Source of the DNA: Cryptomeria japonica
Taxonomy: Eukaryota; Streptophyta; Pinopsida; Cupressales; Cupressaceae
Direction of reading: 5' to 3'
DNA: 64,000 nucleotides
Assembly: GCF_030272615.1 (NCBI RefSeq)
Contig: NC_081412.1
Location: forward strand, 546,416,202-546,480,201
In this document: piece after piece, positions 36,853 to 49,589 of the stretch
Layout of the letters: every line of letters begins with the position of its first letter
How positions within the stretch are numbered: the stretch's first letter is position 1
Notes under the pieces: generated by a model
What the model was told of the DNA's origin: nothing
Seen by the model: only the letters and a program-made list of their open reading frames with translations
Database searches by the model: none
Translations under genes and position numbers: made by a program

Positions 36853-37658
36853 AATGGCACCTCGTCGAATAGGTAAAATTTGATTCGTTTGATTATTTTT
36901 GTTTGAATTTTAATTAAAGTGGGGTTTTTTTATTGATTTAAGTTTTTTTTTATTAATTTTATGTAAGATTCTATAAGAAATCCCTAAAAACAAAATAGAC
37001 AACAAAGACCTCATCCTGCACAAGCAACATAAGAAAACCTTATAAACATTACACATGAGAAACAAGAAAACCCTCAAGACGTTGCTCCACAACCACAAAA
37101 TCCTCAAAATGATGCTCCTCAACAACCACCTCCACCTCGAAACCCTCCACGTCCTCCATTAGATCATGTAGATGCCACACAAGAAGATCTCATCAACCGC
37201 CTTACACAAAATAGTGCTCAAATTTCTATATTGGTGAATAGGTTGAGGTCCTCTAGTCTTGAAAACCACTCAACCCTCGCCACAACACTAGAAACAATGG
37301 CCAATAATGTAAATGAGGTATCTAGGGAGGTTACGAAATGGGGTTCATGGAGGGATAGATGTCAAACATTTTATGCAGATGGGTTGTCATATGATCAAGT
37401 GAAAAAAAGGGCATACTTAAAGCTGACATATGTGCTCTTTTCATCGATCCTCTTACTAGTAACAATCTAGAACTAAACACGACTCACTTTCCTATACATT
37501 GATGTGTTCATGCTACGCTAGAAGAAGCTTTTTGGGATACGTGGTATATGGTCTTTGACCAACCACCTTGTAATAATTGGGAGGTGCCTCTATATTTTTT
37601 GAGAAAGTTATACTGTGAGTTTATCCTCGGCGAGAAGCCAAATTACTTTGACATCTAA
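36853..37658 (+). pseudogene. Transposon gene relic, 5' exons, unknown function
   Basis: A short first exon may begin ATGGCACCTCGTCGAATAG (36853-36871), followed by a GT donor. The main exon reads from about 37045 to 37416. It has a Gln/Pro-rich stretch (APQQPPPPRNPPRPP), then a helical segment with coiled-coil character (about 37230-37330), then EVTKWGSWRDRCQTFYADG and SYDQVKKRAYLK. After a one-base shift at about 37417 it continues with ADICALFIDPLT and FWDTWYMVFDQPPC to a stop at about 37656, with a TGA at about 37500. I do not recognise the family. The position inside a TIR transposon suggests an element-encoded protein. It continues after the Copia insertion at 45579. Confidence 0.45.
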
Positions 37659-37916
37659 AAATTTCAGGGAAGAGGAAGAGGCTCTACTCAGGGTAGACCT
37701 GGGGTCCTTAAGGTGGTACATCCACAACATAGGAGGCGTACAACTCCTAAACCCTAGTTCATGTCACTATCCCTATATCCTTGAAGGAGTCTATAGAATT
37801 ACAGACTCTTTAGGCAGCTACATCATTGAATGATGTCATTGTTCATCATGGCACATAGTTGGTCGGAGCAAAGGATGTACCAGCACCTATGACACGTCCT
37901 TCCTTAGTGTCACCTC

Positions 37917-39428
37917 TGATAGTTCTGATACTAAATGTTTAGTACAGATGCCAAGCTAACAAGATGAGAGGGGGGGGGGGTGAATCATACAAACTTAATC
38001 TTCCATAAAAACATCAGATTCAACCTCGGTAACATATACTACAGTAAAATAACCAAAACCGCTAAAAAAGCAAACTCAAAAGCATATAAGCATCATAAAA
38101 CTCATAACACCAAATTTAATGTGGAAACCCAAATAGGGAAAAACCACTATGGGATTTTGGACCCACTAGGAAATATACTCTTCTAGAGTATGCTCGGTTA
38201 AAAGCAAATCCTATTAAAGATTACAAAACACATTGCTAGATGTGACCCTGTTAAGGGATTTCCCTCAGATCTATTAGGATCTTCACTTTGTTGGAAGTGA
38301 CCTTATCAAAGGGTTTCAAACACTCAATCAGAATGTCACCTTGCTAGAGGATTTACAAATAAGACTGTTAAGCCCACTTGGTTAAGAGATTTTCTATCAC
38401 TTTCACAAAATAAGAGTAATAAAAATCTATCTGCAACTTCACATCTAAAATGCTAAAGTAGATTCTTATTTGCTCAATACAATCTAGACATAGAACTAAT
38501 CTTGTCCATCTGCTAGGCTTCTATACTTTGTTATCAAAATAGGTCTTCAAGCTTCTGTGCTTGGTGATCACTCTGTAGCAACCCTGTGCTTACATTTACC
38601 CACATGCATTGTTTATCAACAGTTCCTTATTTATAAACAATTTTTTCAACCGATTAATCTCCTTGATCACATTTTCCATGATCAATCATAGACATCAGAT
38701 CTTCAATCTTGTCTAGGTTCAATGTATCCTTCGATCTAAATTTTTTTTTACCCTACCTCGAAACTTGCATACATTTCTTGGAACTTGTGCTAGGGTATTG
38801 CGGTTCAATATGAGTTGTAGATCTTCATGCCGATTTTCCTTTGCCATAGATTCTTAACAAACTTTATTTATGGCATACCAATCATTTAATCAGTTCCAGC
38901 TCATCAGCTTCCTTCATTAAATAACGCATGTAACCATTTAATGCATTCTGTTATAGCTCGGTTACAACTCAATAATTACTCAGTGAATCCTAAACTTCAC
39001 TCGGTAGACATTCCGCCTTCATTAACCAATAGCAATAACCTTAGGGTTTACTGACTAGGTTCCTTAGGGTTTACCAACTAGGTTCTTTGCTTGTAACATA
39101 GTATAGTATTAACCTTACAATTTACAACATATGTAAGATATCAGAACAATCTAAAACATCATGATCTCATCATTGTTTGACTCGGTAATAGTTGCCCATT
39201 GAATACCTTATTCATCCCCTTATTCATCATATTCTTTCTGTGTCTTTTACTGACTTCTTTATACTCACCAGAACATACTTCTTAAGATAAGGCAACATCA
39301 TACTGAATTAGAAAATCAATCTCTTGACATCAATGACAAAATAATAATGTTAAGATAGTAAATATCCTTAATTAGTTATATCCATAATCATCAACAACCT
39401 TCTCACTATCCTTATTGAAATGCCAAAA
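37917..39428 (-). repeat. Copia 3' LTR
   Basis: 1512 bp. The plus-strand left edge is TGATAGTTCT. The outer start on the minus strand has mutated from TG to TT. The C-tract motif is at 37969-37985. Confidence 0.95.
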
Positions 39429-39445
39429 ATCTCCCCCTTTGGCAT
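39429..39445 (-). other. Copia polypurine tract
   Basis: Minus strand GCCAAAGGGGGAGAT, directly before the LTR. Confidence 0.85.
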
Positions 39446-39833
39446 TGATGGCAAAACCAATTGATTTGACCTAATTGATTCGGATTCAGATTGCTGTGAA
39501 ATGTTGAAATGCTCTCCCCCTGTCATTAGTCTTCTCCCTGGTTCTAAAATGTAGTCTTCTCCTTCAAACTTCTCCCCCATTCAGTAGTCTTCTCCCCCTT
39601 TGACAACAATGCCAAAAAGTAAAGAACTAAAACATGATTTCTTCCGCTGAGAAGTAGATTCCTTTTTGTCGTGTATTTACCTAGTCTTGGTTAGAGCATT
39701 TCTACTTCAATTCCTGTTCCCTGTTATTGTTTCCTGTACACCTTTAGAAAACATCCTAAAGTGTGTAAATTAGCATCAACTCCTGAAAATATATTTTGTA
39801 GAGTCATCAAATTGATGCTTTCACCGAACTCGG

Positions 39834-40575
39834 TCAATGAGTAGAAGATAGGGGTAGGACCCCTAACTTGCTTCTGAGATACTCAAAAGTGTCCCTTGGT
39901 AGTGGTTTGGTGAAGATATCTGCAATTTGCTTCTTTGTGCTAACATACTCCAACACCACTTTCTTCTCTTGAACTTCTTCTCTAAGATAATGATATTTGA
40001 TAGAGATGTGCTTTGTCTTAGAGTGCATAACTGGATTCTTTGAAATGTTAATGGCACTAGTATTGTCACAGAATATAGTTACTGGCTTGGTAACTTGCTC
40101 ATTTATACCTTCCATGCTATATTAGTGCAATTCAATGCTACAACAACATATTCAGCTTCTACTGTTGACTATGAAACACATCCTTGTTTCTTGCTAATCC
40201 AACTCACTTGTCTTTCTCCCAAAAAGAAAGCTCTACCACTTGTGCTTTTTCTGTCATCAATGTTGCCTGCCCAATCAGCATCAGTATAAACGTTTAAATC
40301 AAAATTATTTCCTTTCTGATATACTAAGCCATAATCTTTAGTGCCTTTCAAGTATCTAAAAATTCTTTTGATTGCTGTCATGCGTGTTTCCTTAGGAACT
40401 ACAGAGAATCTTGCAACTATACCTACTCCATGTGCTATATTTGGTCTGATGTGAACAACATATTGCAATTTTCCAATCATAGATTAGTAGAGTGTCTCAT
40501 CAATAGATGCAGATTCATCATTCTTTGATAGTTTACATTTGGTAGTCATAGGAGTACTTACAGTTTTGAATCCTC
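39834..40575 (-). pseudogene. pol: Copia RNase H region
   Basis: This is the 3' part of pol on the minus strand. 40480-40169 carries DADWAGNIDDRKSTSG, the Copia RNase H start. A TAG and a frameshift follow at about 40165-40120. 40115-39834 then carries CDNTSAINISKNP, HSKTKHI and ADIFTKPLP and ends at TAG/TGA near 39834. Upstream, about 40575-40480 is out of frame with the reverse transcriptase segment. All catalytic-region words are recognisable, but the enzyme cannot be made in one frame. Confidence 0.85.
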
Positions 40576-40650
40576 CTTTCCAAATTTCTTCAAGATTTCC
40601 TTTATGTACTTGGATTGAGTAATGAAAATATCATCTTTCATTTGCAGTAT

Positions 40651-41742
40651 CTATAAACCTATAAAATACTTTATCTCATTGATTAATGACATCTCAAATT
40701 CTTTGCTCATTTCATTTCCAAATTTCTTACATAGAGAGTCATTTCCGCAAAATATAATATCATCAACAAATATGGTTGAGATCAGTATTCCATTTTCATC
40801 ATTCTTCATGTACATGTTACTGTTTTCACTTGTCCTTACAAAACCAATCTTGATCAAATAAGAGTGCAATATTTCATACCATGTTCTAGGTGCTTGTTTC
40901 AAACCATATAAAGCTTTGTTCAATTTACATACCTGATCTTTATTCTTATCTTCAACAAATCCTTTAGGTTGTTCAATAAAAACTTCTTCTAATATTCCAT
41001 TCAAAAATGCAGATTTGACATCCATTTGATATACCTTGAAGTTCTTGTAAGCAGCATATGCCAACAATGTTCTTACTCCTTCAAGTCTTACCACAGGTGC
41101 AAAAGTTTCACCATAATAAATTCCTTCTTCTTGAGCATAACCTTTGCAAACTAGTCTTGCTTTGTTTCGAATGACCTCTCCTTTTTCATTTAGCTTATTT
41201 CTGCAAATCCACTTTGTACCGATTACATTTTTGTCCTTCAGTGTTGGGATTAGTGTCCATGTGTCATTCTTCTTGATTTGAGAAATCTCTTCTATCATAT
41301 CATTTATCCAATCTTCACTGTTAAATGCCTCTTTCACTATTCTCGGTTCAAATTCAAATATTAGACATGTGTTATGTCTTAGTTTGTTCCTTGTCATCAC
41401 TGAATCATCCTTATCTCCTATAATCTAACTTGATGCATGATGTCTTTTGACATATTTGGCTAATACAGGCTTGGTAGGCTCTGTATGATCTTCTTCATCA
41501 CTTAGTAACTAGATATTTTCTTCATTACCTTCAGCAGTCTTCTTAGTAAGACTTCTTAGTTGAACATAGACAAATTCATCATAATCTTCTGGTTCTTTGG
41601 AATTTCCTTCATCATTTCTTTCTGCAAATTCATCAATTTTCACATTTGCACTTTCTACTATTTTGTTAGATGATTTGATCAGACATTTATATGCTTTGCT
41701 TCTAGAAGAATAGCCTAGAAATGTTCCTTCTTCACTTTTCTA
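40651..41742 (-). pseudogene. pol: Copia reverse transcriptase region
   Basis: The same minus-strand frame as gag-integrase continues through in-frame TAG codons (41740-41742, about 41508 and about 41430) into a clean 249-residue stretch (41400-40651). This has [24 protein letters not shown] with the catalytic Asp, [12 protein letters not shown] and the FVDD box (residues 211-214). A TAG ends the stretch at 40651. The fold words continue past it (MKDDIFITQSKYIKEIL) until a frameshift near 40575. Confidence 0.9.
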
Positions 41743-43938
41743 ATCAAACTTACCATTTCTATCATCTTTGTGTACATAGCATCTACTTCCAAAGATTTTA
41801 AAATAACTTGCATTAGGTTTCTTGTCATACCAGATTTCATATGGTGTCTTCAAAGTTCCTTTCTTCAGTTGTACTCGGTTTAGGGTGTAAACTGCTGTGC
41901 TTATTTTTTGTCTCCAAAATGTTTGTGGCACTTTCTTTTCAATCATCAGGGTTTTGGTATAATCCACAATAGATCTGTTTCTTCTCTCAGCAATTCCATT
42001 TTGTTGTGGAGTTCTCGGTGCAGATACTTGTCTTTTAATACCATGATCATTGTAGTATAAGTTGAATTCATCAGATGTGAACTCACCTCCTCTATCTGAT
42101 CTAAGACATTTCAGTTGTCTTCCTGTTTCATTTTCAACTCTTGCCTTGTACCATTTAAACATTTGAAAAGCTTCTGATTTTTCTTTTAAAAACATTACTG
42201 ACATCATCCTTGAGTAATCATCCACAAATAATATGAAATATTTATCACCATAATATCTTTGAACATTCATAGGACCACAAAGATCGGTATGCACAAGATC
42301 TAAAGTTCCCTTAGAAGTGTAGGACTTACTTGTAAAGCTTGATCTTGTCATCTTGCCCATCTGGCATCCTTGGCACATAGCATTCTCAGGTTTTTCAAGA
42401 CTCAATAGACCTCTTACTCGGTGCTTCTTGCTTATTTTGATCAAATTATCAAAATTTACATGACAAAACCTTTTATGCCATAACCAGGTATCATCTATCT
42501 TTGCATATAAACACTTATTCCAAGTTGAGTCAAGGTGAAATGTGTTACCTTTTGTTTGTGTCCCGGAAGTAGCTAACTTTCCATGCTTGTCATGAACTTT
42601 GATAATTCCATTATGAAATTCTATTCGGTAACCTGTGTTGTTTAGTTGTGCTACACTCAACAAATTGTATTTCGAACCTTCAACCCAATAAACATCATTG
42701 CATTTTGCATTGTAAAGAAGTGTTATATATCCTTTACCTTTTACTAGACATGGTGCATCATTACCAAATCTTACATAGCTTCCATCATAGTCTTCTAATA
42801 TAACAAACTTGTGTTTATCTCCTGTCATATGATGTGAGCATCCACTATCTATGATCCAAGAATCATTAGTGTTTATGTGAGATATTAAAGCTTTTTCTTC
42901 ATACCTTTCTTCATCTGATCCATCTTTGTTAGCCACATAAACAACTTCCTCTGTATCGGTTTCATTTGATTTATCATCGTTGGATTCCTCATCAACTATT
43001 AAGCATGTCTTTCTATCTCTTCTTCTGAAATATCGGTGTCCTTTGTAATGATTGTCTTTTTGTCTGTCATCTCGGTAATCTCTCTTTTCAGTAGAATCTT
43101 TGTCAGGACAGTTAGAAGCCATATGTCCTATCTTATCACAATTGAAGCATTTCAAAGGTAGTTTTCCTTTATACTTACCTTTGCCTCTCGGTAACCTTCT
43201 GGCTAATAGTGCTTCAAACTCTTCTTGTTTCCTGATTTCCTCATACAGCTTGTGTACTTTCTCCATATTCTTGCAAAATCGTTCACTTGCTCCACTGTGA
43301 TCTCCTTCAAAGTACTCATACTTTCTTTCATTGTAATCATTAGATTCATCAAGATGAAAAGAACTAAATGCAGATTCAACTTTATTTACCGATGACCCAC
43401 TGTTATCAAAATTACTTAACTCAAATGCATGTAGCTTACCAATAGTAGCATCTAAAGAAATTGGCATATTAGGTACATACCTCAATTCATTGATTACAGA
43501 GACTCGGATTGCATAAGCTGGTAGAAGGGTTCTTAACAACTTACTTTTTATATCCTTTTCTTCAATAGTTCCACCTGCTCCTTTGATTTGATTGACAATC
43601 GCCTTTAGTCTTGTACTGTACTGAGTTATGTTCTCACCTTCATTCATCCTCATAGATTCAAGTTGTCCTCTTAGACTATCCACTTTATCTCTTTGAACAT
43701 GTTTATCACCACCATACACAGATATGAGCTTATCCCACATTGCCTTTGCATCATTGCAGCCTTCTAGATCATTAAACTCTGAGTTGGTCAATGCAGATGT
43801 TCTTTCAATCATTTCTTGGATATGTTCTTGCTTTACCTTTATCTCTTCCATTGTCAATGGATAGGTGCTTGGTGAAATGAAATCATTCTCTAGATAGTAT
43901 ACAACATATTCTCCAACTCCTGATAGGTGCAACTTCAT
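41740..43938 (-). pseudogene. gag-pol: Copia gag-protease-integrase (732-residue open frame)
   Basis: The longest open frame in the window. In order: a Copia gag block (residues 1-180), a zinc knuckle CFNCDKIGHMASNC (264-277), the aspartic protease WIIDSGCSHHM with DSG at 364-366, an integrase zinc site (H488, H493, C522, C525), and the integrase triad D552, D615, E651 with the usual 35-residue spacing. It ends in the FGSRCYVH region. The true start lies upstream, because the gag reading extends to about 44030 through TAG and TGA codons (about 43946 and 44013). The methionine at 43938 is internal to the family's gag. The open part looks well conserved, suggesting a fairly young insertion. Confidence 0.95.
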
Positions 43939-44040
43939 CCTTTTCTACCATGTAGAGAAACTTGACTTGTTCAGCTTCAGTGCATCCCTCTTATACATCT
44001 TTGGATCTTTGCCTCAGCCTTTAAACTTTTTCTTCCGGAA

Positions 44041-44060
44041 TCCAAAGCTCTGATACCAAT
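44041..44060 (-). other. Copia primer-binding site (initiator Met tRNA)
   Basis: Minus strand ATTGGTATCAGAGCTTTGGA. TGGTATCAGAGC is the standard plant Copia primer site, two bases inside the LTR. Confidence 0.95.
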
Positions 44061-45573
44061 TGATAGTTCTAATACTAAATGTTTAGTACAGATGCCAAGC
44101 TAACAAAATGAGAGGGGGGGGGGGTGAATCATACAAACTTAATCTTCCATAAAAACATCAGATTCAATCTCGGTAACATATACTACAGTAAAATAACCAA
44201 AACTGCTAAACATGCAAACTCAAAAGCATATAAGCATCATAAACCTCATAACACCATATTTAACGTGGAAACCCAAATAGGGAAAAACCACTGTGGGATT
44301 TCGGACCCACTAAGAAATATACTCTTCTAGAGTATGCTCGATTAAAAGCAAATCCTGTTAAAGATTACAAAACACATTGCTAGATGTGACGCGGTTAAGG
44401 GATTTCCCTCAGATCTATTAGGATCTTCACTTTGTTACAAGTGACCTTATCAAAGGGTTTCAAACACTCAATCAGAATGTCACCTTGCTAGAGGATTTAC
44501 AAATAAGACTATTAAGTCCACTTGGTTAAGAGATTTTCTATCACTTTCACAAAATAAGAGTAATAAAAATCTATCTGCAACTTCACTTCTAAAATGCTGA
44601 AGCAGATTCTTTTTTTCTCAATACAATCTAGACATAGAACTAATCTTGTCCATCTGTTGGGCTTCTATACTCTAATATCAAAACAGGTCTTCAAGCTTCT
44701 GTGCTCGGTGATCACTCTGTAGCAACCCTGTGCTTACATTTACCCACATGCATTGTTTATCAACAGTTCCTTATTTATAAACAATTTTGCCAACCACTTA
44801 ATCTCCTTGATCACATTTCCCATGATCAATCATAGCCATCAGATCTTCAATCTTGTCCAGGTTCAATGTATCCTTTGATCTGAAAAATGTTTTACCCTGC
44901 CTCGGAACTTGCATACATTTATTGGAACTTGTGCTAGGGTATTGTAGTTCAATATGAGTTGTAGATCTTCATGCCAATTTTCCTTTGCCATAGATTCTTA
45001 ACAAACTTTATTTACAGCATACCAATCATTTAATCAGTTCCATCTCATCATCTTCCTTCATTAAATAATGCATGTAACCATTTAATGCATTATGTTATAG
45101 CTCGGTTACAACTCAATAATTACTCGGTGAATACTAAACTTCACTCAGTAGACATTCCGCCTTCATTAACTGATAGCGATAACCTTAGGGTTTACCGACT
45201 AGGTTCCTTAGGTTTTACCAACTAGGTTCTGTGCTCAATAACATAGTATAGTATTAACCTTACAATTTACAACATATGTAAGATATCAAAATAGTCTAAA
45301 ACATCATGATCTCATCATTGTTTGACTCGGTAATAGTTGCCCATTGAATACTTTATTCATCCCCTTATTCATCATATTCTTTCTGTGTCTTTTACCGACT
45401 TCTTTATACTCACCAAAACATACTTCTTAAGATATGGCAACATCATACTGAATTAGAAAATCAATCTCTTGACATCAATGACAAAATAATAATGTTAAGA
45501 TAGTAAATATCCTTAATTAGTTATATCCATAATCATCAACAACCTTCTCAATATCCTTATTGAAATGCCAACA
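44061..45573 (-). repeat. Copia 5' LTR
   Basis: 1513 bp, starting TGTTGGCATTTC on the minus strand. Highly similar to 37917-39428. The 68-codon frames at 37980 and 44124 are LTR by-products. Confidence 0.95.
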
Positions 45574-45578
45574 ATCTC

Positions 45579-47301
45579 CCATGTCATTTATAATGACAAC
45601 AACCTCATGCATCATTTGGCATGGGCCAACCCATTCATCATATGTGCGTCACCTACCAAGGTGTATGTTTTGGTGTAGACACTGATGCAGATGAGGATGG
45701 TTCGACATCTCATTCGTATAAATGTTGCAGGAGTAGATTACATGCTTCCACTATAGAGGATGTGGTCCTCACCGACGACTTGATGAGTATATTGTTCCCT
45801 TGCTATCAGACACAGGTGTGTTTAATTCTGTTTATGACATGTTATCAATTAAGTGACTAAATCTTATAAAAAGATAAATTTATATTTTTATCAATTTAAA
45901 GTGACATATAAATAAAATGCATTGCAGGGTGTAGTAGGTGGTGGGAGTACACCACATACTTTTCAGTCGACTCCACAATCACGAGTTGTTTCACCACCGG
46001 AGGTAAAGATTTTTAAATTTGTTAAAAATATAATAATACATTGGTTTCAAAGTATCTTTTTTTAATATGTATATATCATTACTTGGTGTTGTATAGGGCT
46101 TATCAGGGGCTGAGATGTCCCAACTTGATGATATAATGTTTTCGATCATTGACTTTGGCCTAGATAGCTATGCGATACCATTTAGATTTATATATTTTTG
46201 ACTTAGGTGCTATATTAAATACATTCTCTTTTCCCTTATGTTAATTTTTTTCTGTTAGTTTACCCCACCTACCTCGAGGACGTCTCATGTGAGAAAGCCA
46301 TCCTCTACCACTCCGAGGCAGAAAAAGATATCCTCCTAGACACCCAAATGATAAAAGGTAATTCAACATAATTTAAATTCATTTGTTCAAATGCATTATG
46401 ATTAAGCATGTATATGTAGATAATGATAAATTCACTTAATTTATTTATTCTATATACACAAACATATGGGGTTTATTGAATTAATGAAAGCACTTGATGT
46501 CGATGAGGTTCAACAGAGGGAAGAGGTGATATCTTCATATTCACTTTGGATTGCATTCTTGCTTGTTTGAAATAACTAAATCCTTTTATGTCTATATCAT
46601 ATGTTATCATTTTTCATACAGGAAATGGTAATAGCTGCTTTAGATTTGACTAGGCCTCCTAAGGTTACAGGAGAACTATATGAGGCTTCGATGTGCATTT
46701 GTCTTTAACCTATTACAACACCCTTCCAAACTTCCTATTGATGTTCTACCATTCCATTTGATTATAATTCCTACATGTATAATATGGGATCCAACACAAC
46801 AAAGGGAAAAGGTATGTTTGTCTTAGATCAACTCCTTGTCACTAAGTGAACAATGGAGTTGAAACCTTCTTGTTAACTCCTTTTGGATCACTTACCATGG
46901 ATATAAGAAATGATTGTAACTAATTCATTTGTGAATTTTCGTCCTACAACCATAGCACATCCATTTGAGGCTCTGGTATGCTTTATTTTTTTAGTCTGTT
47001 CATTTTTAGTTATTATGTGTTATTTGACATATATGTTATTAACTTGTATTAATGTTGTTTTACCAGTTACAATCCCCTTCAAGAATTCCCATGGATCCTC
47101 AGCCTCAACCAATTGCAAAAGACAGAGATAAGGTAATCAACATTTTAACTTCAAACAATTTAGAGTTTAATATTTAGTTATTTTGATGTTATATTGAGAA
47201 AATATATCTTATTTGACATTTGAATTGTCCTTGTACAACTACCTGCAGAGCCACGTACTGCTTTGAAGAGGCTTGATTTTGATGATCTTTCACAGTCATA
47301 G
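45579..47301 (+). pseudogene. Transposon gene relic, 3' exons
   Basis: Continuation after the Copia insertion. Likely exons with GT/AG borders: up to 45815 (TIEDVVLTDDLMSILF), 45928-46002 (25 codons, GGGSTPHTFQSTPQ), 46097 to about 46190 (AEMSQLDDIMFSIIDFG), 46259-46357 (Arg/Lys-rich, RKPSSTTPRQKKI, with a TAG), about 46462-46526, 46622-46811 (MVIAALDLTRPPK, with a shift), 47067-47132 (22 codons, IPMDPQPQPIAKDRDK) and 47251-47301 (ALKRLDFDDLSQS and stop). Several introns are phase 0. Exon joins are my prediction. The family is not recognised. The basic segment could be a nuclear signal. Confidence 0.45.
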
Positions 47302-47879
47302 ATACCGATAGAGACATATAATTGTAGTTGTGGTCATTGAAGGATCGATTTTTTTATATATTCAACATTTGTATATGTATATATCGACTTTGATAGACAT
47401 AGAACATGCCACATTTTTGTAACTATTATTGATTTGGCATCTATGCCATTTTTTGATATGTACATGATTATTGTTTATTTTGATATATATGAAACTTGAT
47501 ATTCGATCCAATTTATTCATTGATATATATGAAAGTTGATATTCTATCCATTTTGAAATATATGAAACTTGATATTCTTGAAACTTAGTTATTTGCTTTT
47601 GAAATTTGATCAAACTTGTTCATTGTGTATATGTCTTGAAATGTGATCCAATTTTTTCATTACATGTAACTCATATGGCATATACTTTTAAACTATGTTT
47701 CTCATATTGTGTGTATCCACATACCCAAGTACCAACACTTCTAATGCTCATATTGTGTATTTTGATTGAGTCCTTTTGAGGATTGATGAAAGTAAGCTGC
47801 ATGAGTTTGAACATTTGAATGTGCAATGAAGTAATCTTTAGCTCTTTTATAATTTGCCACACCTCTGAGTCTATCTTGG
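47302..47879. other. AT-rich, no gene
   Basis: Contains about three copies of 'tatatgaaacttgatattc' (47480-47580), nothing else recognised. Confidence 0.5.
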
Positions 47880-48970
47880 ATTTCAAAGTTTCACTTCATG
47901 ACTTCACCTTTTGAGAGAACTTCAAGTGTGAGAGTTTAGGAGTGAACTTTAGCTTCAAGCAACTAGGAGCGAAATACATATTTCAGGTATCAAAAGAGTT
48001 GAGTGAAGTTTCTTGCTTCATGAATCGGTGTTTATGAGTGAAGTTGATAACTTTAAGAGTTGCAAGCTTCAAATGAAATTATATACTTCATGTTTGACCT
48101 AAGAGGAGAAAAATCATTCACTTCAAGGGTTGCTAAGGAGAAATGAAATTGTTGCTTCATGAATTGGGGAAATGAAGCGAAGTTATGCTTCATACATTTA
48201 GGAATAGGAGTGAAGGCATCTACTTCATGAGTTGAGTGTGAGGAGAAAAGTTTCAACTTCATTTTCAAACACATTAGAGAGAACTTCATCTTCACCTTTG
48301 AGCATAATGAGTGAAATTAGTGTTGGATAGGAGATGAGTGAACTTTATGTTCAAGAGGAGATGAGTGAACTTCAACTTCAACTTTAAGAGGAGATGAGAG
48401 AGCTTCATGTTCAAGAGGAGATGAGTGAACTTCATGTTGGAAGAGAGATGAGCTAAGTTCTTGATTTAGTAAGGTAAAGCGATCTTGAGGGTAAAGTTGA
48501 ATCAAGTTCATGTGCTAAAGGAAAGGAGCGATGTGCTTACTTCTTAAATTGAAGGGAGTAACTGAGGTTTTAACTTTGTATTCAAAGAAGAATGAGCAAA
48601 GTTCAAATTTGAGATGATAAGAGAGAACTTCAACTTCGAGGTGATATGAGGGAACTTCGAGTTCAAACAATTAAGAGTGAAATGACAACTTCATGAGTTG
48701 AGATTTTAAAGTAAAATTTCTACTTCATGTATCATGATTTAAAGTGATGTTATTACTTCATGTGTTTGAGATAAGGAGAGAACTTCGTGCATGAAGAGAT
48801 TGGAGTGAAGTTATTATTTCATAACCTCACGCTTTAGATTGAAGTTTTCATGTATTGAACAAGGAGAGTGAAGTTTTATTACTTCATGAGTTGAGAGAAA
48901 ATAAGATAACTTCAGGAGTTGGTATTATGGAGCGAAGTTCATCATTTCAAGAATCAATTAAGACAAGATT
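47880..48970. repeat. Diffuse 'gagtgaacttcatg' repeat field
   Basis: Short words such as gagtgaacttcatgttcaag and gagatgagtgaacttc recur many times, most densely at 48300-48480. On the minus strand this gives a repeating HEVHSSPLEH peptide, which I take as a by-product. Confidence 0.7.
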
Positions 48971-49129
48971 TGAGTGCCCAAAGTAGATTTGAAATTTACC
49001 TAAGGATGAGTCAGCTTAGGTAAGGTTTTCATTTAAATTTTATTCCATAACAAGTTGGCCTTAGGGTAAGAGACATACCTATTCATCCAAATCGCCTATA
49101 AAATAAGAGTTGAAGCAATCTTTTTAACA

Positions 49130-49297
49130 TCAAATCTGTTGGCAAACAGATTTGTCATTGCGGTTGTTTATCTGAAATTGACCATGTTTGCCTGATGAGC
49201 AGTGACGAACATTCCAATAGTTGGAGAGATTGTGGTAAAACCATAATCTTCCTCTGCGTTTGAGAGGGGCGGCTCCCTCGTATGATGGGATATTAAC
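49130..49297 (-). CDS. Orphan candidate exon of 55 codons
   Basis: On the minus strand an AG acceptor at 49298-49300 (tttcag) is followed by an open frame to TGA 49130-49132. Its composition is protein-like (IPSYEGAAPLKRRGRLWFYH, then NYWNVRHCSSGKHGQF) and unlike the AT-rich surroundings. The family is not recognised and no upstream exon was found. It may be a captured or decayed gene piece. Confidence 0.3.
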   Translation of the reverse strand, partial: VNIPSYEGAAPLKRRGRLWFYHNLSNYWNVRHCSSGKHGQFQINNRNDKSVCQQI

Positions 49298-49589
49298 CTG
49301 AAAGTACATAAAGGAGAAAAAACAAAACTAGAGAAATATGACTAACAAGAACCCCAATGATAGACATACGAAAAGCAATTGAGATTCCATAACTGATAAT
49401 GATTACAAAGTGGGTTTGAGCACCAAATAAGTGTTGATATGCAATGATGAAGAAATAAAGATAACAAATCTTGACATACGGAAAGAGAAGTTGTCTTGAC
49501 ACATCTAACTCAAGATACTAGGAAGTGATTGTGTTTCATTACATAAATTGTATTTATTGTTGATAATTCACGTGAGCACAAAAAGGAAT

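Larger units (their letters stand above)
37917..45573 (-). mobile_element. Complete but decayed Copia LTR retrotransposon
   Basis: A 7657-bp element with two about 1.51-kb LTRs that are highly similar. It has a primer site complementary to initiator methionine tRNA and a polypurine tract. A full Copia-order polyprotein (gag, protease, integrase, reverse transcriptase, RNase H) is broken by stops and frameshifts. Flanks acctc (37912-37916) and atctc (45574-45578) form a 5-bp duplication with one C/T difference. It sits inside the multi-exon gene relic of the TIR transposon. Confidence 0.95.
36535..47301 (+). mobile_element. Second TIR transposon with multi-exon gene (right end not found)
   Basis: It starts CACCAAGATGGTG (36535-36547), the reverse complement of the end at 21493-21505. 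The similarity continues for about 70 bp (A-run, 'aaaagtgg', 'catgaaaa', 'caagcc'). Subterminal short repeats (aaaacccatacaggtttt, aacctgtgggttttgg, acccgcatgggttt) lie at 36670-36820. A gene relic follows and is split by a Copia element. The matching right end was not seen up to 49 kb, so the end given is the last exon. Confidence 0.5.

Noticed and set aside
43100-43300. Plus-strand frame opposite the Copia gag
   Set aside because: Antisense shadow of the zinc knuckle region.
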